Source: Pseudopyrenochaeta lycopersici (Eukaryota > Ascomycota > Dothideomycetes > Pleosporales > Pseudopyrenochaetaceae). Taken from it: 64,000 bases of DNA. Where the stretch lies: positions 124,001 to 188,000 of the forward strand of contig NHZP01000070.1 of the NCBI GenBank assembly GCA_003313425.1, written 5' to 3'. A program made the position numbers and the translations under genes. The notes beneath the pieces were generated by a model, which was given only the letters and a program-made list of their open reading frames with translations, was not told the DNA's origin and ran no database searches. Positions 50,972-62,577 of this stretch are shown here, in pieces. Position 1 is the stretch's first letter, and every line of letters starts with the position of its first letter.

Positions 50972-53035
50972 ATGACTATGGAGGGTTGCGAGTCAGTAAC
51001 TTGCGGATTCTGGATTAATTGGAGTCAGTTTACGCCATTGACTCTATGTACAATTTCTGCTGACCTGTGTAGGCAAGGGAGCCATTCTTGGCTCTACTTT
51101 CACACTTCCGAATAGTTATGGCCTAATTTTAGTCGCATTCATCTCCTTGTGCATAAAATTTGCCGGTGGTGCCATGTGGGGAATTGTTCGCTATCTGATA
51201 CATCAGATCAACGCGTCTTCACGGTCGCAAGATGACGTCTATCACCAGCTCCAGCTCATCTTACGGAATGTAGAAAGCGAATTCCAGCTAATATTGGACC
51301 TTTTCAAGGTTGGGTACGGCCACGAAAAGAATCGATTAAAAACATACAGGCGCGCTCTCCCTCTGGTTTTCATTGCCACCGTCCACATGTTCGGCATCTG
51401 GATAGCAGTTCTCATCACGCCGACAGTCCTTGTCCGCAACGATGAGGTCCGAGTAGCGACCCAAGCCTGCGGATTTCTGGAAGAAGTCTCGCAGTACAAC
51501 AATTTTACAGACCAAAAGACCTTTGAGACAGCTAACGCTCTCTTGTTGTGGGGACGGAACACCTATCGAAGAGCAGCTAGCTACTCGCAGATCTGCTACA
51601 ACCATGGCTACGTGGAAAACTCCACTGTCTGTGATATGCTGGTTCGTCCAACTATCCAGATGACATCGAAATTGGTCCTATGCCCGTTCCAGGAAAGGAT
51701 CTGTAATGGGAATGGCTCTCGAGCTGGATACTGGCTTCGTGCATTCTGACATTCACTTAGGCATCAATACACGGCCTAGAGACAGGGTTTCTGCCAAAAA
51801 AGGTGCTCACTTGTGTGCCTCTAGCTGGCGAGAGATATACGGACGGTTGGTTCAAAGTCTCGGAAGAGCAGACTTTAGAACTCACCGGCAGCCCCTTCGC
51901 CGAATTTATCGCGTACGAGTTTGGGCGTCACCGCGATGCTGACAATCTTGAGCCGCACCTCACCTTCTCTATGGACAGCTTGCTTTCTGCAAGGGGGGAG
52001 ACACCGTACGGCACTGCGTAAGTAGCGCTTTACACCCGGTGCGAAGGATGTCCTCCATATACCTATATCACAAAGTCTAACCAAATCTCCAGCTTCCTCA
52101 GCTCAACTTTCAACAGCAACTCCACTGAACTTGAATTCGACCCAATCCCTGAACTCCAATCCCTAAACGCCGACCTCACGGTGATCTCCCTCGTAAACCG
52201 CGTGCGCTACCGCAACGCAATCCAAGACCCCTGGTTCAACTCCAACATCTGCGCCAACGATACCCTCTTCGGCTCCTTCTGCATGTCGACCAACCCCATC
52301 TCCTTCCTCGGCTGTCAAGAGCGGTACCAACTCTGCACCCACGACGCGAGGTACTGTTCTCCGCTAACCGGGATTTTGGGCATATTTTCGGCCCCAAAGA
52401 ACTCGTCCGCGCTTAATCCGACGCAGAAAGCCGTATTCAACTTCATGTGGCAGACGATACGCATCATGCGCCTCTACAACCAACTCGGCCTCATCGGCCA
52501 GGAGAACCTCGTCGCGAACAGCTACCTCTGGGCATCGGGCGCCTTGTTTGGCGTGTCGGCCGCGCTGCCCGACAGGCAGTGGCAGATCGAGGTCGCAAAC
52601 CTGATGAACACAAGTCTTGCGGGAATGCAGCTGATGGCGCAGATGTATGCCCGGCCCTCGGACTTCAATACTGGGTCTGGGATCGATTTGCTCAAGCACA
52701 TTGTTCCGCCAGGAGATAAGGAGCATAGGTTGCTTTGTGATAAGGCTAAGGTAAGGAGTCAGGCACATACGTCCTTCTCGGCGCCGGGGTTCTTTCTTAC
52801 GGCTGCACTGGCGCTGCTGCTTGTTGTGACAAATCTAAGTCTGCCCAAGGTCGTGGGGTGTCTCCAGCGGAGGGCCGGTAAGGGGTTGCATAGACGATTG
52901 GATTGGATTGAGATGGGGGTGTTTCAGTTGCAGAGGATCGCGGCCGAAGGGCGCGCTATTGGGCCGTGGACTGGGAGGGAGAAGGAGGTTCCGACGATGG
53001 GGGAATGTGGGAATCTGTTCTCGTTGACGGGCTGA
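50972..53035 (+). CDS. Fungal multi-TM protein of unknown function, two apparent frameshifts
   Basis: Three exons: about 50972-51023, 51073-52017 and 52093-53035. The introns are 51024-51072 (donor GTCAGT) and 52018-52092 (donor GTAAGT). The N-terminus reads CESVTCGFWINWS, then KGAILGSTFTLPNSYGL and a hydrophobic segment; a second (LPLVFIATVHMFGIWIAVL) and a third near the C-terminus (FFLTAALALLLVVTNLSL) enclose a Cys-rich, probably extracellular domain. This layout belongs to a family of uncharacterised ascomycete membrane proteins. In exon 2 the homologous frame shifts by one base near 51700 and again near 51795, at a run of six A. Either it is a young pseudogene or the sequence has indel errors. 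Confidence 0.7.
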
Positions 53036-53117
53036 GTTTGAAAAGTCGATGGAGTCGGGCGGATAATTGTGAGACTCGGGGAAGGGATGCGGATGACATG
53101 GAAATGGAGAATATACA

Positions 53118-53510
53118 ATGACACGTTGCTGGAAGCTAGAGTAGCTAGTCTTAAGCAGGCAAATAGAGCTGCTTCTGAGCGGAAAAAGTGTAAGAAGAAG
53201 CGGATGTAGCAGGGAGGGACCCTATCAAAGGAGGAGGAAGAGGACTTAATCGGTATCCGATGCTGTAAAACTTGTGGAGAGGCAGGACACAATAAGCGCA
53301 CGTGTAAAAAGATATAGTAGAAGTAGAGGATTAATTTAAGCTACTATAAGCTGTAGTAGCTTCTTGTAGGATTGAGTTATTAACGTGCAAAGTTGTAAAG
53401 CTTGGTAGGGTGGGCGTTTCGCTGACCTGGGCGTTTCGCTTGCCGCTCACGCTAGAAGTTTATGCATTACGCAAATTTGGTGGGGTTCGTCGCTCGCTTG
53501 TTATGTACGT
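53118..53510 (+). pseudogene. pogo-C-type 3' end relic with zinc knuckle
   Basis: Begins LLEARVASLKQANRAASERK-like, has one stop, then a CCHC knuckle CCKTCGEAGHNKRTC and the right end GCTCGCTTGTTATGTACGT before TA 53511-53512. Inside the end TGGGCGTTTCGCT occurs twice (53410-53440). The upstream part is absent. Confidence 0.75.
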
Positions 53511-53535
53511 TAGCTTAACAACTACTTCATAATAA

Positions 53536-53619
53536 CATGTCGCAGGCCAAGGTGTCATCTCAGGGAGCCTGAGGAAGAAACTGCATTAGTAATGTCGCAG
53601 GCCAAGGCATCATCTCAGG
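53536..53619. repeat. Two ~28-bp direct repeats upstream of the helicase gene
   Basis: ATGTCGCAGGCCAAGG followed by TGTCATCTCAGG (53537-53564) recurs with small changes at 53593-53619. The role is unknown; the helicase ATG is about 185 bp downstream. Confidence 0.7.
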
Positions 53620-53803
53620 TAGTCTAGTTATCACGTGCCCTCTGAAAGAGGTTAGTGGCCCTGCGCAAGCGCCGAGACGGGACAATCCTCGACAGAGGGT
53701 CTAGTACCCGGTTTGCCGAAAACACGCGCCAGGACACCTCACTAAAAACAAACCCGTGATAGTTCGTTAATATACCTATGAATCGCGCGTTTTCTTTGCA
53801 GAA

Positions 53804-56131
53804 ATGGAATCTACACCCCTGATTTACGACACAAATGACAACTACGATATTTTCAGTGACCCCATTGATGACGTTGCCGTCGACCCATGTCCCGCCAAAA
53901 ACCCGCATACCCACACCCCCCTCACAAACCCCGACTGGTCGTTGGATGACGGTATAACAAGTCTAGAAACGCTCACGGGGCATGAATTGAGACCTCAGCA
54001 ACGTGAGGCCTTAGTAGATTTGTATAACCGCAATGATGTGGTGCTGGTGGCTACTACTGGGTTTGGGAAGACGCTGGTTATAACTGGTTTCCACAACCTT
54101 ATATCACCGTCTCGTCAACCTATCACATTGATTATTAGCCCCCTCAAGGCTATCCAGAACAATCAAAGTACTACTCTGAATTCGGTCTCTTCAAGCTATC
54201 GTGGATTCGTGCTCGACGGAGACACTAATACACTTACCAACCGCCATGCTATCGCTCGTGGAGACTACACGCATATTTGAGTATCTGCCGAAATTGCATT
54301 GGGAGAGCTGTTAGAGAGAAATAGAGAAGAGTTACCCGAGAAGGACCAGGGGCGATCAAGGAAGACGAAGCCTAGGGCCGAGGGCAAGGCCACTGCCGGT
54401 GGACCCATTCGACGGGTGCGACACGTCTTCCCTACTGGATACGAGGACAATGGAACGTTTACCTCCGTGCTACAATACCCTGAGTTTCAAAAGCGTCTAT
54501 GTTTAATTGCTATCGACGAACTCCATTTATGCAGTGAGAGGAGTTGGGGTGGGTCCTTCCGGCCAGCCATGGGCCAACTCCATAAGATTCGAGAGCAACT
54601 CCTTAATCATACACGTCTATTTGGAACTACTGCGACGCTTAAGCCTTCTGATTGGGATAAACTTAAGGATCGGGCTGGATTCAGGAACCCAGTCTGCTTT
54701 ATCCGCGCTAATATATATAGGCACGATGTCTACATGCATATTATGCCTTTTCCTGATCCCCTAGGTATAATTAAGCGTATTATCTATACTGCCCTTAGTC
54801 AAGCTGGGAACGTAGACTCCACCATTGAGACTCGCATCCCAAAGATTATCATCTTCCTAGCAGAGATTGCCCACTGCGTGGATCTTCGAGACAGGATCAT
54901 CCAATGGCTCCAACAGCGGCTGCAGCGAAGACTCGATAAGAGGATTATCAAGACGTACCACGGGGATTTGACGAAGGTTTCCCGACAGGATATTGAGGAG
55001 AGGTTCTCCAGAGGTGAAATACGGATTCTCTGTGCCACCATCGCGTACGCTATAGGGGTTAATCCGGCCGGTGTCCAGTACGTCATCCAACGGGGCCTAT
55101 GTGGCACAGATGAGGCCCTACAGAAACTTGGACGAGCAAACCGGCAGACGATTCAAGGACGCGCTATTTTCTTCTGGATTCCAGACGTTTGGGTACATGG
55201 TGAGCGTCAGGCTGGGTCGCGTCGACGTCTGAATTACCCGGTTTCATCAATCCGCACTGCAGCATCTATGGTAGATGAGGCACGACGTCAAGCATACTTG
55301 TCTGTATATGGCTCCGATGGCTCTGACACTGATGCGTCAACTTGCTCGTCCGCTTCCACGCAGTCTGTTCAGCCAGGCCAGCCCACCTCGCAAAAGAAGC
55401 GAAAACGTTGTGGTCCGCAGCTCCCAGCAGCACGACGTCGATATGAACAACTCGCTGACGAAGAATATTTCGTATACAATCCTCCCGAAGGTTCATGTCA
55501 TTGGAGAGAGACTATGAAAATCTACGAGAACGACGGCAATGTGCCAAACCCTTGCAATAACTGTTCAATATGTGCACCGTGTCCTATTACACTAGAAGGG
55601 GTCCAGCCTTCAGAGCGATTAGAAAACACCAACATATCTGCAGCCATTCTACAGGGATTAAAGGATCTAGCTATTGAGTTTGGAAACGAAATTACCTGCC
55701 CTATCCTACAAGCTGCCCGTCCAGAACCTGTGGAGCGAGTTTTACCCCTGGCCTGGCGGAAGAAATTTAGCAGTTCGTATCTCCAGGTCGCTAGCGGCGA
55801 CCGTATGGGGTGGTGCTGGGATAGCCTATATGGTGAACGTATAACCGCATATATATGCCAGTTTGCTGCATTACCTACTCCTATGGATAGTAATATGGTA
55901 GAACCCCTATCATCATCGATCCCGCTAGCATCGCAGGACGCGACCAGTTCTAGTACACCTCGGCCAGTAGTCCTCCAGGAGATTACCCGTATGAATTCCG
56001 GTCGCAAGGATACCCGCAAGACTAGTCGTGGCACAACATCACTGTATAATGAGAAGGGCAAGTCTCGTTACTACAGGAAACATAGGAAGGGGAAGGAGAA
56101 CAAGAGTGATGTAAAAATAGAAGATAGATAA
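53804..56131 (+). CDS. RecQ-like DEAH-family helicase with one in-frame stop
   Basis: One frame of 775 codons interrupted by a single TGA at 54278. Before it are the RecQ motif 0 (LRPQQREAL, ~62-70), motif I (TTGFGKT, 84-90) and motif Ia. After it come motif II as IDELHL (DELH rather than DEAH), motif III-like GTTATL, motif IV-VI segments (KTYHGDL, RILCATIAYAIGVN and LQKLGRANRQ) and a RecQ-type zinc region (CHW, then CNNCSIC). The tail is basic (RKTSRGTTSLY onward). An acceptor-like TTTCTTTGCAG lies 2 nt before the ATG, so a 5' exon is possible. RecQ-like helicases of this kind are often telomere-linked in fungi. It faces the DUF6589-like gene tail to tail, with ~230 bp between. Confidence 0.85.
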
Positions 56132-56360
56132 GTAATGATGCCCTTCTACCAATCGTCACAGAGACAACTAAATGTGGTCCCACCCAGGTCCCGATCCTAA
56201 GTAGGTGAAGACGAGTCCAATAAAGGGGGCGCATAGACGTTCAGCACAATGGTCACCACCCACCATGGCTTCAACCTCATCTTAAATGCCAACCTGCAGG
56301 CTCGGCGGGCTCACCCTCTAGCCTTGCCGTTTGTAAAAACTGACGGAGGCTTCGACGTCT
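56132..56360. terminator. Convergent 3' intergenic region
   Basis: 229 bp separate the stop codons of the helicase and the DUF6589-like gene, which converge. Both transcripts must end here or overlap. No distinct signal was identified. Confidence 0.35.
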
Positions 56361-58985
56361 CTACAGGCCCTCCTCAATATCATCGAGTAGCTCCTCAGAG
56401 GGCTGGGGCAGCTCGTTCAGGGCCTCTACTAGAGCACTATCCATAGTAGTTTCATCAGAGCTTAGACCAATTGAAGCCTCTACTCCATCCTCGCCCCATA
56501 TAGGGATATCCTCATTAGATAGTACATCATCCGCGCCGTACATAAATCTTGTGTTAAATGCACTCATAGTTCTCTCAATTGTGATAGCGCCGTCTACGGT
56601 AGTATCCCTAGACCATTTAAGCTTCTGTGAGGCTGGATCGGATCGCCTGCTGTCTGGTACTATTGAGCGCTGCGATTGAACTGCGAGATAGTTGATAACC
56701 CTCCCCCGGTTCTTCCGTTCGTGCTTCCCAAGTGAATTTCTCCCCCAGATACACTGCAATTGCGCCCTGAGTGGTCGGAGAAAGATAGCATCAAGAGCGC
56801 CATATTCTGAAGCAGTCCGTATCGTAGTCGAGGACGTCCTTCTACTCGACCATATATCTTTGATAGAACGGTTGAGAAATTCGTTAGCCAAATCAATTGC
56901 ATAGAATCCGTCTGGTCGCCCAGTAGGATTCACGAGCAGAGTTCCAGCGATAGCCCGTCGATGCTCCTCTGATTTGACGTGGGTTGTGTCAATTAGCTTC
57001 TTGATGTACAAGGCAATCCGCGTATATGTAGGCTTTTTTGAGCCCTCAAACATATATATCAAAAAGTCGATAACATGACGTATGATCCCGACGTCTCCGT
57101 GTTTGATGCCGTGTGTGAGTGCTTCGTAATACACAGCGTCACGTACGAATAGGAGATTTTCTCGCCTTTCAAGATCAAAAAGCCCTTCCATATGGTAGCC
57201 TGTTATCGAATTGACCGCCTTATTTACCAATTTCTTGAGTTCACGGGCTGTTAGGCTGATAACGGCCTCCTCGAGTTCGGTGGCTGTCGCGTTGGCGCCC
57301 AGTGACTCACTGCGTGAAAAGGGGCTACCTTCAATAAGATGTCGATAAAACTCGGCAACCATCCTCCCTTGGAGAGCGTCTAACACGAACGTGCGCGTGT
57401 GGGCGAAGACCATACTCGTAGGACTAACAAATCGGCGGGCCATTTTGCCAGAGAGATACCGCAGTGCAGCGTGGTTGCAGCGCTCACCACCAGTAGGCTC
57501 GTCACCCCAACGATTCTTGACAATCGTAGCAATTAGATGCATCTGGACGTGAAAGAGTCCAGGTATAGGCACGATGTGCTCTAGGCGACCATATGCGTCG
57601 ACGTTATCGGTAGCACCACGTATTGCACTCCACATTCGATTGACCGTTTTGGCGTCTCCACCCACCAGGAGAGCTGGATGTTGGTCGAAATATTCAGGGG
57701 ACAAGGCGAGCTGTTCACGAAATATGTTGCGTAGTACTTCAGCATTACCAGACGTGGTGTCCTCACTAGTTTGGATGGGCATTAGCGGCACAGGAACGTG
57801 ACGGGCTCCCTCTGGTATAGATATTCGGTCAACCACAGGATAGGCCGCATGAGCATGTATGGCCCGATGACTTGATTTGCACCTGCGGATGTGTTCGGGA
57901 TATACCTCCTCTAGAGCACGGTATAGCGCGGCTGTGGTGCACTGTGCAATACACTGACTGCGGGCATCTGAGGACCGTATCATATCCTCCATTGACATGG
58001 AGTAGGGTCTAAAGTCACTCTGCGTCAACCCGTTGATCGGGAGAATGATACCAGGGAGGAGAAGGGCCGTCGTGATAGAATGGAGTTGATTCCTAGAGAC
58101 GTTGTCCAGTTCGCTTACGCCAGTCGTTAGTTCACAATTGTCGTATACGACTGCCCAAGGCCCATCAGCAATAAACTTGCGGGCCAAATTCCGGGCACTA
58201 TTCTGGAGGCCACCAACGCTGCGGTAGATTGACTGCCATGACTCTGTCCATCCCATAGAGTTTGTTACGCTAAAGATCTGCTTGTTCGTACCTGCAGAAA
58301 AGAGCATTAGACCCATAATCGCTGGTAAGAAATTGCAGAGCCGCTGATGCCGGGTGAAGCAAATGATGGATAAGACTGATATAATACGGGATCGAATATG
58401 ACCAATGGGGGTTTTGCTGCTGTTTGAACATAGACGCTGCAGTAGATCCACGAGCCGTGGTGCCTCGCCGGTAACTTCGTCAAAAATGATCTCCTCGGAA
58501 ACCATCTCAAATTGTGCACCAATGCCAGCCATAGCCTTTGCCTGATATTCACCAAATATAGAATAGGCCCTGAGGGCTTCAATCTCGTGTTCTAACCCAG
58601 CCATATACCTCTCTTCTATATCAGATGGCAGAGCGACGGTTGAGAGGTGGTTGGTGAAAGCGGGGGTCGACTCGAATGTCTTGATAAATCGCGCCCTATA
58701 CGGAGCTCTTTCTTTTGTTCGGCTAACAAGTTCCAGAAAATCAGATAAAGCACCACGATGAGCAACACCACTCCTCTTATAGTTTATACTCTCTATTGCT
58801 CTAATATATCGTCCTAGCCTATCCTCCTCCTCGTCAGTTAACGACGGGGCATCTCGTATATGTATAGAGGGACTCGAGGTGTGATTTTTCGACCCAGCTG
58901 GGCGTCCAGGTCTACGACGAGGGGGTCTTGGGGACGTATCAGGACGGATTGATGATGGCTGAGATGATGACGCAGGCGTCGAAGT
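56361..58985 (-). pseudogene. DUF6589-like protein, N-terminus removed by hAT-4b
   Basis: The frame is open from the hAT-4b boundary (58985) to the stop at 56361, 874 codons. No native start remains; the first ATG, 58604, is codon 128. The N-terminal part is Ser/Pro-rich with an AT-hook-like RPPRRRPGRPAGSKN. The core has conserved-looking segments WAVVYDNCEL, ALLVGGDAKTVNR and VPIPGLFHVQMHL, which match my recollection of the DUF6589 family of fungal proteins. The spacing of acidic residues after hydrophobic strands is compatible with an RNase H-like fold; this is inference. It could still be expressed from an internal start or from a hAT promoter. Confidence 0.72.
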
Positions 58986-61900
58986 CAGTCATCTGCTTGG
59001 ACTGGACTAACTTGGACTGGACTGGACGGACTGGCTTTCGAACTGGACGTGGACTGGCCTTCCAGTCCAATCAGACTGGACTGGATTGATGCCCGTGGAG
59101 GTCCCGGAGCTCCAGTGGCCTTACCCGAACAGGCAGAACGTGATACACCCGAGGTGGGCGATTTGGTGTTCTCGTTCGGATCGCCAAATTCCTAACCAAA
59201 GCAGGCTTGGTAGTAGTAGATCTTATCCTGATTAATTCAGACGCGTCCCTTTGTTTGGATGCAGTCGTTCATGGCCTCGTCGTCGCCCTTGTTGCCGCTG
59301 GCTGTCCCTGCATCACCCAATTAGCCATCGAATTGCTCATTGAATCTAACCGCTATGCCACCCACGATATCAAGCTTCCTCGGAATTGATCAAACAGACG
59401 CATCTACCCGTGTTATCCTCGCTCCACCCTCTATTATTCCTGTCACCGATCGAACCCCTGCTACACGCGACGTGGACGAATTCCAACACGACGGTGCTTG
59501 GTATGTGCGATGCAGCCATCTTACCCAAAGGCCAGCATCATATAAGAGGCGAACGTCGCCCCAGTGTGCCTGGGGCGAGGATATCAAGAAGAGGGGCGAT
59601 CTAACTAAGGATCGTTACTTCTGGTGTTACCTGTGTGAAAAGAAGGCCTGGAAGCAAGAGTTACCCATTGTTTCCACTGGAAACAGTACCGCCCTTGATC
59701 ACCTGTGTAAGAAACACAACATGGACCGTCGAACAGGTGAACTACGAAGTGCACGCCCTGCCTCTCAACCTACGTACGAGGAATACCCGGATCGGAAGGC
59801 GATCGAATTCAGGCGCATATTCAAGGATTTCAAGCAGACCTTGATTCGGTGGATCGTTTGCTGTCATATTGCTTTCTTCCAGCTCGAAAATGAATACTTC
59901 CGAGAGCTCTTGTTCTTCCTTGAGCCAAAGCTCCAAAAGCTTCTTCCAAAGGCGTGTAAGGTTATTCGGCAGTGGGTTATGGAGGAATACGAGCACCAGA
60001 AGGCCTTATTGATTGAGGAGCTTGAATCGGCACTCAGTCAGATCGCGATTTCTTTCGACCTGTGGACGTCGCCCAGCCAAAAGGCTATACTTGGTGTAAC
60101 TGCCCACTTTATCAATAAGGATTGTAGACGACGGCATGTCCTTCTTGGCCTTCGAGAGCTATTTGGCGAGCACTCTGGAAAGAATCAAGCAGTCTTGCTG
60201 CTTCAGATTATCCGAGAGTATAAAATCCAGGGTCGTATAAGTTATTTTATGGCAGATAACGCTGATAACTGCGATACAGCAATTGACGCAGTTCTTCGTG
60301 CCCTATATCCAAAGATGTCAGCCAAGCTTCGGAAGCGTCGCCGACTTCGTTGTTTTGGTCATATCTGCAACCTCTGCGCCCAAGCCTTCATAATTGGTGA
60401 CGACGCCGAAAAGATATCAAAGGAAATCGACGCGGCTACACGAGATATGAACTTCCGCAGAGTTCAGGAACTGTGGAAGAAGCAAGGGGCCGTTGGACTT
60501 CTTCAGCATCTCGCTCGGTATATTCGATACTCGCCCCAGCGTCGGAACTTCTTCATGGGTATTAGAATGGGTGGTGATCTGGCGAAGTACGATAAGCTTA
60601 TGGTAAGTGCTGAGGTGTTCGTTAAGAGGACCTGACGATATTTGCCACTGCACACGGGTTATGCTATATCTGCTGTGCAGAAGTTGCAAGTAACTAAACA
60701 GGACTCCCTGCCTTGTAAAAAAGCGGGGAGTTCTGTATATCTCGTTCTATTGTTGGCAACCCCTAATTTCCTATTCATTTGAGACAAATACTAAATCTTT
60801 CTTCTCTACACTCAGGTCCTTCAGAACAACCAGACACGCTGGAATTCCTTATTTGCCGCGATAACACGTTTCCTAAACCTCCGCGAACGAATACAGCGAT
60901 TCTGCTTCGAATACCAGGCGCCTCCTGGGTCAAAGCCCTTGATGCCCGACGAACTGCTCAAACCCCATCACTGGGCCGCGCTTGAACAGCTACATACGCA
61001 CCTTGAGAGGTTCTATGAGGCAACTCTCATGGTGGAAGGCAGGAAATCAACGCTGGCAGATCACTTCCAAGTGTTCGATTGGCTAATGAACAAAATCGAC
61101 GATATTCGGAACGATCTCGCTGTAGAGGCGCGTCGTCGCCGAGGGCAGGAGGCACAGGCCTATAAGTACTTATCCGATTGCGCATACGCGTCCTGGTTGA
61201 AGTGTGAAAAGTACTTCAAATTGATTGATGAGACGCCTGCCTACTACGCCGCAATTATCCTAAACCCAACCTGCAAATTACAATGGTTTCAAGAAGCCTG
61301 GGGTGAGCACGATGAGAAGAAGGAGTGGATTACGATCGTTGATAAGATGGTCAAGGACCTTTGGAAGGAATATAAAGGCAAGAAGGGTAGAGAGACGAAC
61401 GATAACATCGTTCGGGGTGCCGAACGAGAGAGGGACGAACTGATATATACCGATGCACGCAGCTACAAGCGGGTCAAATCTAATACGGGAACAGCAGTGC
61501 CGTCTGCTTCGATTGATCACTACGAGGAGTATTTGACAAGTAATCTGCGTCCACTAGGTCCAAGGGAGCAGTTTGATCTAATTGCCTACTGGGAGGAACG
61601 GCTTGATAGCCAGCCTAATCTAGCTCAATTCGCCCTCGACGTTTTAGCAGCACCAGCTATGAGCGACGAATGCGAACGAATATTTAGTAGCTGTAAGATC
61701 CTTCTACAACCTCGTCGAAGCCGTCTCGCGATGGATACCATTGAGGCAAACGAGTGCCTTCGACACTGGTACGGGCCGCCTGCAAGGGAAACCTTTGAAG
61801 ACAGACGCGTGGGAGTGGTGGAAGGAGAGCCAGATGAACAGCCAAATATACTTGAGGGCGATATAGACAGCTGGAGGGCATTCGTGAAGCAGACGGCCCA

Positions 61901-62214
61901 GGCCGATGCTGATGCGATTGCTGAGGAAGAAGCCGTGGAAGAGATTGATGGCGTCAACGTGACACAGGAAGATCTAGATGCGATTGAACGGGATGACGAC
62001 AGTGATATTGGCAGCGAGATTGACGGCTGAGAGGTATATTGGTAAGTTCACTACTCTACCGTGAAATGCCAAGGCTTACTATTTTTAGTATATAAATATA
62101 CATTACTAATCGCATCAGTCCTATGGCCAGTCCATTGGACTGCTACTCCGATCCAATTGGACTGGACCGGACTGACACTGAAATCCAGTCCAGTCCAGTC
62201 CAAGCAGATGACTG
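58986..62214 (+). mobile_element. hAT transposon hAT-4b, complete
   Basis: 3,229 bp, same ends and length as hAT-4a (40299-43527) and in the same orientation, 18,687 bp downstream. Flanking octamers GTCGAAGT and TTCATCAT do not match each other, nor do they pair with those of hAT-4a. Inserted in the 5' part of the DUF6589-like gene. Confidence 0.93.
59355..62030 (+). CDS. hAT-4b transposase
   Basis: Exons 59355-60602 and 60816-62030, intron 213 nt, 820 aa. The protein is the same as hAT-4a except Ile instead of Thr near the C-terminus (T at 62008). It has an intact BED-like finger, RNase H-like core and dimerisation region. With its twin it could supply transposase for the shared ends. Confidence 0.93.
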
Positions 62215-62280
62215 TTCATCATACCAACGTCATCAAAGGTCATCCCGTCTTGAGCGGTCTAAAAGTGCTCTGGTGTGTTG

Positions 62281-62363
62281 TGTGCTGAGTGGTCTAGTGT
62301 GCTGAGTGGTCTAGTGTGCTGAGTGGTCTAGTGTGCTGAGTGGTCTAGTGTGCTGAGTGGTCT
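62281..62363. repeat. 17-bp tandem repeat, about five copies
   Basis: The unit TGTGCTGAGTGGTCTAG is repeated nearly perfectly four to five times just 3' of hAT-4b. Confidence 0.92.
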
Positions 62364-62365
62364 CC

Positions 62366-62440
62366 TGTATCATGGCGGTGCTATCTTCTGGTCGCCATCT
62401 AAACAGGACGCCCGCGATCGTCGACACCAAATAGAGCCAG
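62366..62440 (+). pseudogene. Fragment of a pogo-A-type tail
   Basis: Encodes YHGGAIFWSPSKQDARDRR, close to YHGGAVFWSPRKVKEARDRQ of pogo-A. Nothing else of the element is present. Confidence 0.75.
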
Positions 62441-62447
62441 GGTTGCA

Positions 62448-62577
62448 AACAGATAAATCGAATTCAAATCTATCCAATCCAATCAAATCTATCCAAATCA
62501 AATCAAAATCAAATCAAATCAGGGTAAACTTTATCCAAATCGAATCAAATTGCAATGCCCGGATTTATTTGGATAAG
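62448..62577. repeat. ATCAAATC-type subterminal array
   Basis: Dense short repeats of AATCAAATC and ATCCAAATC. The layout resembles the subterminal arrays of the hAT elements in this window and may be the end of another element, inserted in the MULE gene. Confidence 0.55.

Noticed and set aside
47000..58985. A functional cluster of HET, helicase and membrane-protein genes
   Set aside because: HET and DUF6589-like genes are truncated and the order is explained by transposon breakpoints. Nothing indicates a shared pathway.
40299..62214. A single composite transposon bounded by hAT-4a and hAT-4b
   Set aside because: No target duplication pairs the outer flanks (CTTCTTCT and TTCATCAT), so movement as one unit is not supported by the sequence.
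62448..62577. CRISPR-like array
   Set aside because: The repeats are 8-9 bp, overlapping and without unique spacers, in a eukaryotic context.
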